From NCBI GenBank assembly GCA_013368445.1, contig JAACJO010000001.1, positions 3,100,001-3,164,000 on the forward strand: a DNA stretch of 64,000 nucleotides. The letters are read 5' to 3'. Made by a program: the position numbers and the translations under genes. The DNA comes from Leucocoprinus leucothites. Its lineage: Eukaryota > Basidiomycota > Agaricomycetes > Agaricales > Agaricaceae. Positions 48,550 to 59,608 of the stretch are shown piece by piece (within the stretch, counting starts at the first letter, position 1; each line of letters begins with the position of its first letter). A model generated the notes under the pieces. It was not told the DNA's origin, did no database searches, and worked only from the letters and a program-made list of their open reading frames with translations.

Positions 48550-51500
48550 ATGCCCCTCATCGATTTGAAAGACGCTACGACTCGTTCATTCGACTATATC
48601 GTCGTAGGTGCGTTGCTGAAAGCCTCATTTTAATCAAGTCGGACGCTCACGAATCTCTGGACAACAGGCGGAGGAGTGAGTTCTATGCTATATCCGAGGG
48701 GAGACTCATAGGAACTGATGGTGCATAACCCAATCAGACTGCGGGATTGACTTTGGCTGCTCGTTTAACTGAAGATACAAAGATATCGGTGCTTGTCCTT
48801 GAGGCTGGCGAGGAAAACTTGAATGATCCTCTAATCAGTCAGTCCAGATCGGCTCTTCTTGAATGAACGTATTCTTACGAGCCCAAACCTGTCGTTGGTA
48901 GACCATGTTGGTATGTTTGGGCACACCCTCGGAAAGAAAGAGTACGACTGGTGTATCGCAACGGTAGGCTGAGTGAATCCTCCGAGACACACTTTTGTGG
49001 TTCTAACGTGATTCATAGGTTCCTCAAGTAAATGCAAATGGTACCGAGACTCCGTGGTCAAGGTCAGCGGGTAGGCTCTCCACTGTTACGCTAATTGTTG
49101 ACCTTGTCCGAATCATAGAGGGCGAGTGCTTGGAGGATCTTCGGCGCTCAACTTCATGACGTGGAATAAGCCTTCTAGGGAGGACGTAGACGGTGAGCAG
49201 TACGAAGTAAACGGCTCTTGAACTATGGATCTCAATGTAAGCAGCCTGGGAGAAGCTAGGAAATGAAGGATGGAACTGGGATAGGTTTGATAAGTACATG
49301 CAACGGGCCACGACGTGAGTAGCTACTTCCCCGAGTACCTTCGAGTGCTGATCCAAGCAACCTTCTAGATACACACCACCAATTCTCTCCGAGGTTGAAC
49401 ATACTCGAAGAGGAACTCCGGATGCTATTAGGGAACTATGGAAAAGGCCAATCGGCAATGGTAGAGATTCTTTCTTCTCCTAGAACACACGCATTTACGT
49501 TCTGTCAGGACCTGTCCAGGTCTCGCACACCCCTACACGGATTGACGCCGATATTAAAGCACACCATACATTCCAGAATATGGGTATTCCTGTGGCTCCT
49601 GCTCCTGTGCGTTCTTCTTACTTTTCAGCTTTCGCTCGTATTCATTCCTATTGCTCTTCTAGTTGAATGGTAACGTAGGTCTAATATGTACTATTCTCAT
49701 ACACTGAAACTGATGAAATCCCTTAGCCGAATGGTATTGTTATTGGCCCAATGACAGTCGACCCCAAGACGATCTCACGATCCTTCGCCTCGAACGCATA
49801 TTGGGCACCTAATTCTGCGCGACCCAATTTCAATGTTTTGACGGGTGCTGTCGCCCACCGATTGGTGTCAACTCAAGTTGATGGAGAGCTTGTCATCACT
49901 GGTGTAGAGTTTTCGCACTCGGCTGCGGGAAAAGAGGTACAAATCGTACGGGCCTCGAAGGAGGTGATTCTGAGCACTGGGTAATCAGATTTCTTGGAAT
50001 GATTTCTCCTTCATTAACGCTGATATCTTAAAAATAGTGCTCTTAAGACACCTCAGCTCTTGGAGCTTTCCGGTATTGGTCGTCCTGATGTGCTTGCAAG
50101 AGTTGGCGTTCCTCTCAAATTAGCACTGGAGGGTGTTGGAGAGAACGTTCAAGAGCATATCAACACTATTACTGTCTTTGGTATGTCCGGATTTACGATA
50201 TCTGAATTTCACTCAGCGGATATATTGTATTTAGAGCTGAAGCCCGATGCTCCTGACGCGACTTTTGATATCCTTCGAGACCCCGGAGTGGCTGAAAAAC
50301 ACAGGGAGCTCTTGTACGGATGATGCTACCTTCGTCGCACTCCACCTTACTCACGATAACGCTTACTAGTGCTCAAGGCCAGGGCTTGTTCACTACGGGA
50401 ATCTCCAGCTTCGTCTTTGCACACCTCGGCTCATTATCTGATAAGGCCGACGAAATAATCTCAGACGCTCGTAAGAAAATCGAGGCAGGAATAGCTGCGG
50501 GGAAATACTCCCCTTTGTTTGCTGAGCAGTATAAAGTTGTTTTCGATAACCTCGAGAAGAAGGTGCCGTCGTGTGAGGTTATCGGATTTCCAGGCGCCTT
50601 AGGTGGATCGAGTGAGTATTGTTTTGTTGCTACTAAGAGGGTAGCGGTATAGATTATGCTCACCAAATCTGTAGATCCACCGGAACCAGGGAAGAAATAC
50701 TACACGATCGCGTGCGTCTTGAATGGTTCATTCTCTAGAGGCACCATTGTATGTTTCCTTTTCCGTATTCCAATCAAAACTCTCGCTCATTGGCCCCTCA
50801 GCATGCGACGACTTCCGATCCAACTGTACATGCGGCTATGGACCCACATTACTTGGAGCAAGAAATTGGTCAGTTATTGCGGAGACAATCCAGCTCAAAA
50901 CACTCATTTTTGCGTAGATCTTAAGATGCTTCGCGAAATCATGAAATTTGTTAGAAAGGCGGCAAGGACTGCACCTTTGAAGGACCATCTTAGTTAGTTG
51001 GGTTAAGTGTTTCAGATTCCGTGGTACGACCTCACACTTCTACAGATGAAACAAGTCCAGAACTGAGTCCCGGACCTGAATGTTTGACTGATGAAGACCT
51101 TGCCGGTGCGTCTGTCCCTGAAATCTCTAAGGTCGTTTCGATTATAATGTACATGCCCAAACAGATTACATTAAGAATAACGTCGGCACGACTTTCCGTT
51201 AGTCTATATATCATTTCGTTGAGGCGAATCATCTCATTGTAGGTCTAGATACCATTGGCTCCGCATCTATGTTGCCCAGGGAGAAAGGTGGAGTCGTAGA
51301 CACGAAATTGAAGGTGAGTAAATGGGAAGACCTCGACTTGAATGATTCTCATGTGTTTTCATACTAGGTTTACGGCACAAAGAATCTCCGCGTTGCTGAC
51401 CTTTCTATTGTTCCGCTCCATGTCGGGTGTCACACTCAATGTGAGCCTGCTCGACTGAACATACTTCTATTCATCAATACTGATAACGTCTCTTCCAGGT

Positions 51501-51607
51501 ATTGCATATGGTATTGGTGAAATCGGTAAGAAATCCACAGCATTTTGATTTCCTTAATATTCACGGGAGTTCTCTTAGCCGCCGACATAATCAAAGGCAT
51601 TGCATAA
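48550..51607 (+). CDS. GMC family oxidoreductase, copy 2
   Basis: This is an FAD-dependent alcohol or sugar oxidoreductase without a signal peptide. The start gives MPLIDLKDATTRSFDYIVV, then GGGTAGLTLAARLTED across the first intron and LVLEAGEENLNDPLI. Further blocks are KKEYDWCIAT, GRVLGGSSALNFMTWNKPS (signature 1), NEGWNWDRFDKYM and KTPQLLELSGIGRPDVL (signature 2). The first active-site His is made by splicing TTC-C to AT-ACC in FHTIGSASMLPREKGGV, and the second lies in VPLHVGCHTQ. The end is AADIIKGIA-stop. A 12-base exon encoding LNGN lies at 49663-49674. All catalytic residues are in place, so it should be functional. It is close to copy 3 throughout, in introns as well as exons, which dates the duplication as fairly recent. 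Confidence 0.87.
49663..49674 (+). other. 12-nt micro-exon of GMC copy 2
   Basis: It encodes Leu-Asn-Gly-Asn between a TTCTAG acceptor and a GTAGGT donor. It corresponds exactly to the micro-exons of copies 1 and 3. Confidence 0.7.
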
Positions 51608-52000
51608 TGTTGTTCGATGCTACGCGTCGCTACATGTTATTTCATAACATACCCGCGACTAGTCTCTCATTGTAGATAACTCTCTGTTTTAATAAGTGTG
51701 TGTGTGGCTTAGTGATATTTTGGCGCCCTTTTCAAATTGTAATATTCAAATGGCATTCAATGACACAGGTACCAAATAACCTATTTGTTAGGCCAACAAG
51801 ACAGTGTAGCTTCGAAAAAATCTCGCGCTTGTCCAGACCGGCGGACAAATTAGGTCGGCCCTCAAGGCCCAATCTATCATCTATCCTACGCCTGTTTTTC
51901 TCTTGAATACTAAAAACACTAAAGGTCACGGCTTCCACCCAACACAATTTGCCCTTGTATTCCACCTCTATGTGCATCAGGATTTAGAATATCCTCCTAA

Positions 52001-52216
52001 CTCTTCCTCGTTCGCCTGTTACTACAGAGGTTTGATAGTATGAAGGTAGAAGTTGATGCGTTCAAGGAGAGTGTGAGGGTGTCCGGGGTGTGGCGTGCGG
52101 ATACGAAGAATATTAGGAAGCAGAGGGGAAAAATTAGGCCGAGGGCGCATTTGACAACGTATGTGCAGGATGGAGTGTGGGTTAGCATGAGGGAAGCGAA
52201 GTATGATTATGAGTAG
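52001..52216 (+). pseudogene. 3' terminal fragment of the CYP63-like P450
   Basis: This is a copy of the last 70 or so codons of the P450 at 45310 ([20 protein letters not shown] through THLTTYVQDGVW-like sequence to a TAG at 52214-52216). It begins just downstream of the haem-binding loop, so no Cys ligand or helix I is present and it cannot be an enzyme. The frame is still open. Compared with the parent it has one extra Leu codon and a slightly different end (YDYE instead of YDH). Confidence 0.85.
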
Positions 52217-53152
52217 GGTTAGCTGGTCGGTCGGCCGGTCGGTGAGTACTCAGATCTCAGAGCTGGCGTTTCAACTTCTCTATTCTGGGTTAGTGCTCTC
52301 GCTGAAGGACATATATAATATATACAGCTACAGGAAATGTATATACATGAGCAAAATCATGTCAACTGAGACTCGAAGGTCAAGCCTAAATAACTGATGG
52401 GCGCCCCGGTGACATGCTCGCAAAAATGAAATACTTATCCAGAGACATTAACCAGACCTTCCACGAGCGCCCAATTCTTATCTGAATGTGTTTACCAGGG
52501 TGCTCTCTCCCAATTCCCAATTTTTATCCGTTTTTTAACGCGCCTAGCGCCTAATTTTCAGGGGCCTGTCTTAGTAGCGCTTGAAACCAAGGTCTGATTT
52601 CAAGACCCTCGTGTGAATCGAACATAATGTTACATACGTTGACAAACATCTAGATTATAGCAGCCAAGATTTTGCTGATTCTACATACTAGGAACGATAA
52701 TCTGGCGCTGACGAGTCCTTCCACAATTATTGCAATTCCCGACAGACTCCTTCAACAATGTGTTCCTGCTCGGACAGTATGTGGCTATTTCTGAGCCACT
52801 CCTGATGTCCTCTGCGTCATTGACGCTCATCCCACCTGGGGCCGGCGTTGATACAGACCTTGGAGCTCGGATTATTTTTCATAAGGCTAGTGTAGTACAT
52901 GTACCACGCTGGCATATGATTGGATTTCCTTCTGGAGGGTCTAAAACGACGACCATCTGCTGACCAGTGAATACTCTTCCCCTCTGGCAACTAGATGGTC
53001 TCGGCAGAATCCTAGCTGAAACTGCTTTAGCTCTAACGTTTCGCTCGGATGGGTGCATAACCCGGCCAGTAATTTTTCGAACCCGCACGCCACGACCGTT
53101 AAATGAACCGAGAGGCATGGTTAATGTGTCATGCTCTATGATTGTGCCGGGA
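52217..53152. other. intergenic sequence between P450 fragment and GMC copy 3
   Basis: It is paralogous to 47679-48464 but more diverged and somewhat longer. No gene is recognised. Confidence 0.5.
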
Positions 53153-53158
53153 TATAAA
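53153..53158 (+). promoter_or_regulatory. TATA box of GMC copy 3
   Basis: TATAAA lies 89 bases before the ATG at 53242, in the same setting as in copy 2. Confidence 0.55.
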
Positions 53159-53241
53159 ACCAGACGATCCTGCAACTGGAGCTTGACCCACTAGCAGCCT
53201 TGATAACCGATTAATCGACGTACCACTAGAAACATCAGGAT

Positions 53242-56200
53242 ATGCCCCTCATCGAACTGGAAGACGCTACGACTCACTCATTTGACTATATTATCGTAGG
53301 TGTGTTGCCGAATGCCTCATTCTGATCAAGTCGGACGCTCACGAGTTTCTGGACAATAGGAGGAGGAGTGAGTTCCACGTTACATCAGGAAGACTCCTAG
53401 GAACTGATACCAGTACACAACCCAATCAGACTGCGGGACTAACCTTGGCTGCTCGTTTAACCGAGGACACAAATATATCAGTGCTTGTCCTCGAAGCTGG
53501 CGAGGAAAACTTGAACGATCCTCTAATTAGTCAGTGCAGATCCACTCTTCTTGAATTAGCGTATCCCCACGAGCCAATCTAATTGTTGATAGACCATGTT
53601 GGTGTGTCTGGGCAAATCCTCGGAAAGAAGGAGTATGACTGGTGTACAGCAACGGTAGGCCGAGTGGATCCTCCAAGACACACCGTCTTTCATGGTTCTA
53701 ACATTATTTATAGGTTCCTCAAGCAAATGTAAATAATATGGAGCTTCCATGGTCAAGGTCAGCGGGCAAACTTTCCACTGTTACGCTAATTGTTGACCTT
53801 ATAATAGAGGGCGAGTGCTTGGAGGAACTTCGGCAATCAACTTCATGGCATGGAATAAACCTTCTAGGGAGGACGTAGACGGTGAGCACCACAAAGTAAA
53901 CGGTTCTTGAACTCTGGAACTCAATTTAAGCAGCATGGGAGAGGCTAGGAAATGAAGGATGGAACTGGGATAGGTTCGACAAGTACATGCAGCGGGCCAC
54001 GACGTAAATTTCTACTTCCTCGAGTACTCTCACCCCCAAGTGCTGATCCAGGCAATATTCTAGATACACGCCACCAATTCTCTCCGAGGCAGAACATATC
54101 CGAAGGGGGACCCCGGATGCCGTCAGGGAACTCTGGCAAAAGCCAATCGGCAACGGTAGAAAACTCTTTCTTTACTTAAGTTAGAACACGCGCGTTTACG
54201 TTCCATTAGGACCTGTCCAGGTTGCACACACCCCTACACGCATTGACGCCGATATTAAAGCACAGCTTACATTCCAGAATATGGGTATCCCTGTGGCCCC
54301 CGCTCCTGTGCGTTCTTCTGGCTTTCAGCTTTCACTTGAATTTATTCCCGTCGCTCTTCTAGTTCAATGGTAATGTAGGTGTAACATGTGTTATTCTCTC
54401 TCTTGCTCATACACTGAAACTGACGAAACTCCCCAGCCGAATGGTATTGTTATCGGTGCCATGACAATCGACCCCAAGACGATTTTGCGATCCTTCGCCT
54501 CGAACGCATACTGGGCACCCAATTCTGCGCGACCTAATTTCAATGTTCTGACGGGTGCTGTCGCCCACCGACTGGTGTCAGCTCAAGTTGAAGGAGAACT
54601 CGTCATTTCTGGCGTAGAATTTTCACACTCATCTAGAGGTGAAGAGATACTCATCGCACGGGCCTCGAAGGAGGTGATACTAAGCACTGGGTAATCGGAT
54701 TTCTTGGGCTGACTTCTCCTTTGATAGCACTGACCACTTTAAAACAGCACTCTTAAGACGCCTCAGCTCTTGGAGCTTTCTGGAATTGGTCGCCCTGATG
54801 TCCTTGCAAGAGTTGATGTTCCTCTCAAATTAGCACTGGAAGGTGTCGGAGAGAACGTTCAAGAGCACATCAATGCTGTTACTGTCTTTGGTATGTCCGG
54901 ATTTACTGCATCTGAATCTCACTCAACTGATATATTGTACTTAGAGCTTAAGCCTGGTATTCCTGACGAGACTTATGACACTCTCCGAGAACCCGGAGTA
55001 GCTGAAAAGCACAGGGAACTCTTGTACGGGTGTTGTCACCCCCGTCAAACTTCGCCTTACTCACAATGACACCTACTAGTGCTCATGGCCAGGGCCTGTA
55101 CACCACCGGAGTCTCCAGTTTTGTCTTTGCCTCACTCAGCTCATTATCTGATAAAGCAGAGGAAATAATCTCGGACGCTCGTAAGAAAATCGAGGCAGAA
55201 ATAGCTGCGGGGAAATACTCCCCTTTGTTTGCTGAGCAGTGTAAAATTGTCTTCGACAATCTCGAGAAGGGGGTGCCATCGTGTGAGGTTATTGGATTCC
55301 CAGGCGCCTTGGGTGGTTCGAGTAAGTGTTGTTTTTTTACTGAGAAGGTAATGATATTGGTTATGCTCACCAAATCTGTAGATCCACCGGTATCCGGGAA
55401 GAAATATTACACGATTGCTTTCGCCCTGAATGGTTCATTCTCTAGAGGCACCATTGTATGTTTCCCTTTCCGTATCCCGATCAAAGCTCTCGCTCATTGG
55501 TCCCTCAGCATGTGACAGCTTCCGATCCAACTGTAAATGCGGCTATAGACCCACACTGCTTCGAGCAAGAAATTGGTCAGTCGTTGCAAATATCATCCCG
55601 CTGAAGGCACTCATTTTCGCGTAGATCTTAAGATGCTTCGCGAAATCATGAAGTTTGTTAGAAAGGCGGCAGGAACTGCACCTTTAAAGGACCATTTTAG
55701 TCAGTTGGGATTCAACATCCTGGGTTCCGTGGTACGACCTCACATTTCTACAGATGAAACAAGTCCAGAACTGAGTCCCGGATCCGAATGTTCGACTGAT
55801 GAAGACCTTGCCGGTGCGTTTGTCCTTGAAAGTTCCAAGGTCGTTTCAATTATAAGGTACATGCGCAAACAGATTACCTTAAGAACAACGTTGGCACGGG
55901 TTTCCGTTAGTCTATATGTCATTTCGTTGAGGTGAATCATCTCATTGTAGGCCTAGATACTATTGGCTCCGCATCTATGCTACCTAGGGAGAAAGGTGGA
56001 GTCGTAGACACGAAATTAAAGGTAAGTAAATGGGAAGACTCTGATTTGAATGATCCTCATGTTTTCATAGGTCTATGGTACAAAGAATCTCCGCATTGCT
56101 GACCTTTCTATCGTTCCGCTCCATGTCGGGTGTCACACTCAATGTGAGCCTGCTCAATTGAGCATTCTTTTATTCATCAATGCTGATAACATTTCTTTCA

Positions 56201-56310
56201 GGTATTGCATACGGCATTGGTGAAATCGGTGAGATATCCACAGCATTTTGATTTCGTGAATATTCATGGGAGTTCTCTTAGCTGCCGATATAATCAAAGG
56301 CATTGCATAA
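53242..56310 (+). CDS. GMC family oxidoreductase, copy 3
   Basis: This is the duplicate of copy 2 with the same exon plan. The start MPLIELEDATTHSFDYIIV is followed by GGGTAGLTLAARLTEDTNIS. Signature 1 reads GRVLGGTSAINFMAWNKPS (Thr replaces the first Ser of GGSS), then NEGWNWDRFDKYMQRATT and signature 2 KTPQLLELSGIGRPDVL. The active-site His before TIGSASMLPREKGGV is again assembled by splicing, and VPLHVGCHTQ gives the second His. The end is AADIIKGIA-stop at 56308-56310. The 12-base micro-exon is at 54363-54374 (FNGN). No stop or frameshift was seen, so both duplicates appear to be maintained. The GGTS change could alter FAD contacts slightly. Confidence 0.86.
54363..54374 (+). other. 12-nt micro-exon of GMC copy 3
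   Basis: It encodes Phe-Asn-Gly-Asn between TTCTAG and GTAGGT, at the same site as in copies 1 and 2. Confidence 0.7.
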
Positions 56311-56744
56311 TGCTGTCCGGTGCTACGCCTCGCCACACGTCATTCCATAACATACCAACGACTGCACCTCTCATTGTAGATCCTGATTATTTTAATAAGT
56401 ATATATGTGACTTAATATGCTTTGGTGCTCTTCCAAGTTGTGGTATTCAAATGTCATTCAGTGGTGAACACAGATGGCAAATAATCTATCTGCTAGGCCA
56501 ACACGACAGTATATCTTCGAAAATACCCCACATTTTGTTCGTAGAATGCCCAAGCCGCGGATTATTCATCCTTGTATTCCACTTCTGTGTGCATCGTGAT
56601 TCAGAAAATCCTCCTTTCTGCATCAAGGTCCCCTGATTGGAACGTTTACCGCGATCATCGCAGAAAGTATGACATAAATCTTGGACGAAGGCAGGGAAGC
56701 AAGGTGTACCAAATAACTTGCTCACGCCGCTCCGAGTACGACTG

Positions 56745-57380
56745 TCAGCGCAAATCTTTATCTTTTGAGAAGAATCAGGCGCATCAGTACAAGTAGCAGG
56801 ACCACCTTGAAAGAATAATTGGCTTACCAGTTCTCTGCCTTTTGTTAGCGAGACCAGCTGGGGACCCCTTCCGAGCCCGTTTGAGTCCGTTCTTCGCGCT
56901 CGTTTGCTCCGATGTGTGTGCTTCAGAACCAGCATCTGTCCAGACGCATTTTTGCTCTCTCCATTTAACCACTTTCTTGATAGATTCAGGAGTATAAATC
57001 ATTCCCCGTGGTGCAATCTTAATTCCATACCGCGCCTTCATTTCAGCCAACTTGATAGGCTCAACCAAGCGGTATACCGATCGAACGCGGTAGGCGAAAT
57101 CACAGCGCACCATGTCTTTGTGGCGTTCGTTAAATTCCTTATTTCCTGAACCGTCCTCAGGTAGTGGTTCGTCTCCAGGGTTCCGAGTACGTGCAGGATC
57201 CATTTCGCATACATATGCGATGTGTGATAGTGGTGCGTTGAGGTAGAACCAGACACGTTGAACGGAGGATGCGATGCGGTAGCGCCGGAATTCGTAGGTT
57301 TTCTCTCGACGAATGATTTGTTGCATGTATTCGTCTGTCATGGGTAGGATGACGTCTTGATGTGGATGTTTCGGTGCCAT
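56745..57380 (-). CDS. ASCH/PUA-like domain protein
   Basis: This is a predicted nucleic-acid-binding protein of about 200 residues. The start MAPKHPHQDVILPMTDEYMQ is at 57380, followed by RREKTYEFRRYRIASSVQRV and WFYLNAPLSHIAYVCEM. The K-x-x-E-x-R arrangement with a following WFY strand is typical of ASCH (PUA-fold) domains. SVYRLVEPIKLAEMKARYGI and then a basic, Lys/Arg-rich tail (KRARKGSPAG, NKRQRTG) follow. A GTAAGC donor after KRQRTG probably splices to a short last exon ending DKDLR-stop at 56745. Without it the frame would end at 56784. ASCH domains are proposed to bind RNA or act as coactivator modules, but the role of this fungal subgroup is unknown. It lies just past duplication B. 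Confidence 0.62.
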
Positions 57381-58118
57381 GGAGATGCTGTGGGAGGTTT
57401 TCAAGAATTGGCTTAACTGTGTCTCGATGAAGGCAAGCAGCGCTTATTGTAGAAAGAGTATTTTACGGTATAGTCCGTAATGATAGTCCCACGAAGTTCG
57501 TTGTGGACTAAACTTGATTTGACCTCTCGGCGTCTAAACTACCATTCAAATACTCATGGGCCATGGCGAGCACAAGTATGTAGTCCAAAGTTATGAACAA
57601 TTTTAACGCATTGCTCCGTCTGGAGTATTTATAAAGCCATCCTCAGCATGGGGTTTAAGTCGAGACCAATTAAAAACTTGCGAAATTTGTTAGCCACACC
57701 CAATGTTCTGGTCACTGGTGGCAGAGGTTGCATTGTCTACCTTGTTTATACATTGGTCTCATTAGTGCAAAGTACTAGATGCTAAAGCTTGGGGTGCATC
57801 ATAGTGTTTTATGTTTCACATCACCATGAATGCTATATGTACATGCTTTATTTATAGAAGGGTGCTGGTAGTCGGTGCTAGCCATCGACCGAGGTATGTG
57901 TGGCTGACAATGTTTGTGGGCTTGCTTGGGTTAGTGGGTTCCTTAAGACATTTATCTCCCTATCGTATACCACTACTCTGCGTCGGCCCCCCTAGCGCAT
58001 ATTGTCGATAAGGATCAACGCGGTCAGATTACCATTTTCACCTCAACACACTCCTTTATTTCGTTCGAGATCTCATATAATCGCTCAAAGCGTTCAACGC
58101 ATAACATCTATTCAGCTT
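57381..58118. other. intergenic region, divergent promoters
   Basis: This separates the ASCH-like gene (minus) from the membrane protein gene (plus). A TTTATAAA element lies near 57627. No other feature is recognised. Confidence 0.45.
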
Positions 58119-59086
58119 ATGGCACCAGTATCGATTGCAACGACGTACGAATTCGACGGTCAACGGATGACGGGCTACAGTCACTTGAACGGCCTCCGCC
58201 CATATCAATACCCATATCCTTATACTCTCGAAGCTCAAGCAGAGTCCAGCATCAGCACCCTAACTTCTTTTTCTCAGCCACTCTCGTCGTATAGTTTGAA
58301 CGCTGCTCCATCTCCTAGTTCTTCGCCACCCGCTCGCGTTACCACTGAGGGGAGAAGACCAGTGCATACTGCAGGAACGACTCGGCATAACGCTCATGGA
58401 CCTTATACGTTGAATCATCTATCGATTTGGACGTATCTTGCTCTTGGATTTATTATTCTCGCGGCGTCTTTTGTGACCCTTTATACGTGTTTCAGGTGCT
58501 GTAGGGCGAACGTTATGAGGCTTGAGACTGGCAATGGTGGACCGAATAGGGTTGCACCAGTTGATAGAGTGGGTGAAGTGGGGAACGCGAAGCGAGAGCG
58601 ACATTCAAGGCGAGTGGGGAATGAAATTTTTGCAACAGATAGCAAGGTGCGCTGGATTTAATTCTGAAGGCACAAGTTTTCGTGAGGCTAACACGTTTGA
58701 AGGTCCGGTTGTTGTCCAAAAGTTCAACCAGTGTAAGAGGAACAGAAGCTAATCTTGGAGAGATTTCACGCGCCAGTAGTGCGACTTCTCAGAGTACGAC
58801 CTCAGGCTTTGGACAGCCCATTCTGATTGGTTTATCATCCTCCGGGCTCGGATCTCTCAATGCGATGCACACGAGTTCAGTAGGCACATCAGGAGTGGAA
58901 ACTCGCAAGAATATTCTTGGGAAAACACCGCCCGGAGCTCATTTTGATTCGTTCGAAATCCCATACGTCAGGCCGAAGGACTCTGGGGTGATGACAGAAT
59001 TATGGCGGGAGCCTAAACTGTCACCGATACGAGGGGCTATTATTTGTCCAGAGCCTGTTGTAACAGTTATGTCTAGGAGGTGGTGA
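58119..59086 (+). CDS. unknown single-pass membrane protein
   Basis: Two exons (58119-58646 and 58703-59086) are joined by a 56-base intron that falls between codons. The start is MAPVSIATTYEFDGQRMTGY. The N-terminal 100 residues are rich in Ser, Pro, Tyr and Thr (QYPYPYTLEA, PSPSSSPPAR). One transmembrane helix (WTYLALGFIILAASFVTLYT) is followed by a Cys/Arg-rich juxtamembrane CFRCCRANVMR, which could be palmitoylated. The second exon encodes a Ser/Gly-rich tail ending VVTVMSRRW. I recognise no family. The plan resembles fungal SKG6/AXL2-like single-pass sensors with a disordered outer part, but no domain supports that. There is no cleavable signal peptide. Confidence 0.55.
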
Positions 59087-59608
59087 TCCAGTTCTTTCCT
59101 TGACTGATCCGTAGGTTTTAAGCTCGAAATCCCAGAAAACCAGACAATCAGAGGTATAGTACGAAACTCTGGGGTAGGGATTTTGAATGTGATTCTTTGT
59201 GCCTCGAGTTGTTCCGCAGACGATGCGTCTGACACGGATCGACGCTCGCAGAAGGACACGACAGAAATAACGGCGCCTTATTTGGTAGGAGTGATGATTG
59301 ATCGAAACCAAATGACGACAACAGATGGGAAATTCCGGAATATTTGAGCACGTGATCTCCGAGAGCTCCCGCCGGGACCTTTGATGCCGCGTAGTGACTC
59401 GGCATCTGGGAAAAAAAGGAAATATATATGCAAAAAGTGGAAATTGAATATTTTTTGTATTCTACTACCGTTCATCCCGTAGCTGATTTTCGCGTCCAGC
59501 CTTTGTGCTGAACCCTCTGGCTCATTCATCCTGCACGGGATTCATTCTTTTCCCTCCACCACCACCATCTGTGTGTAGTACCTTACGCCGACACCGGGAG
59601 CCGTTGCC
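59087..59608. other. intergenic region before the PPR gene
   Basis: No gene is seen. Antisense open frames of 60-100 codons show no motifs. Confidence 0.45.

Larger units (their letters stand above)
47470..52000 (+). repeat. tandem segmental duplication B, unit 1
   Basis: The unit starts inside the last P450 exon (TCTTCCTTGTTCGCC), includes the P450 3' end, the intergenic region and all of GMC copy 2, and ends near ATCCTCCT at about 51998. Unit 2 begins directly after it with TCTTCCTCGTTCGCC. Confidence 0.88.
52001..56615 (+). repeat. tandem segmental duplication B, unit 2
   Basis: This is a head-to-tail copy of unit B1. It begins with the P450 tail, then a diverged intergenic stretch, then GMC copy 3. 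It ends near ATCCTCCT at about 56615, the same sequence that ends unit B1. The junction shares TCTTCCT with the parental P450 position. Confidence 0.88.
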
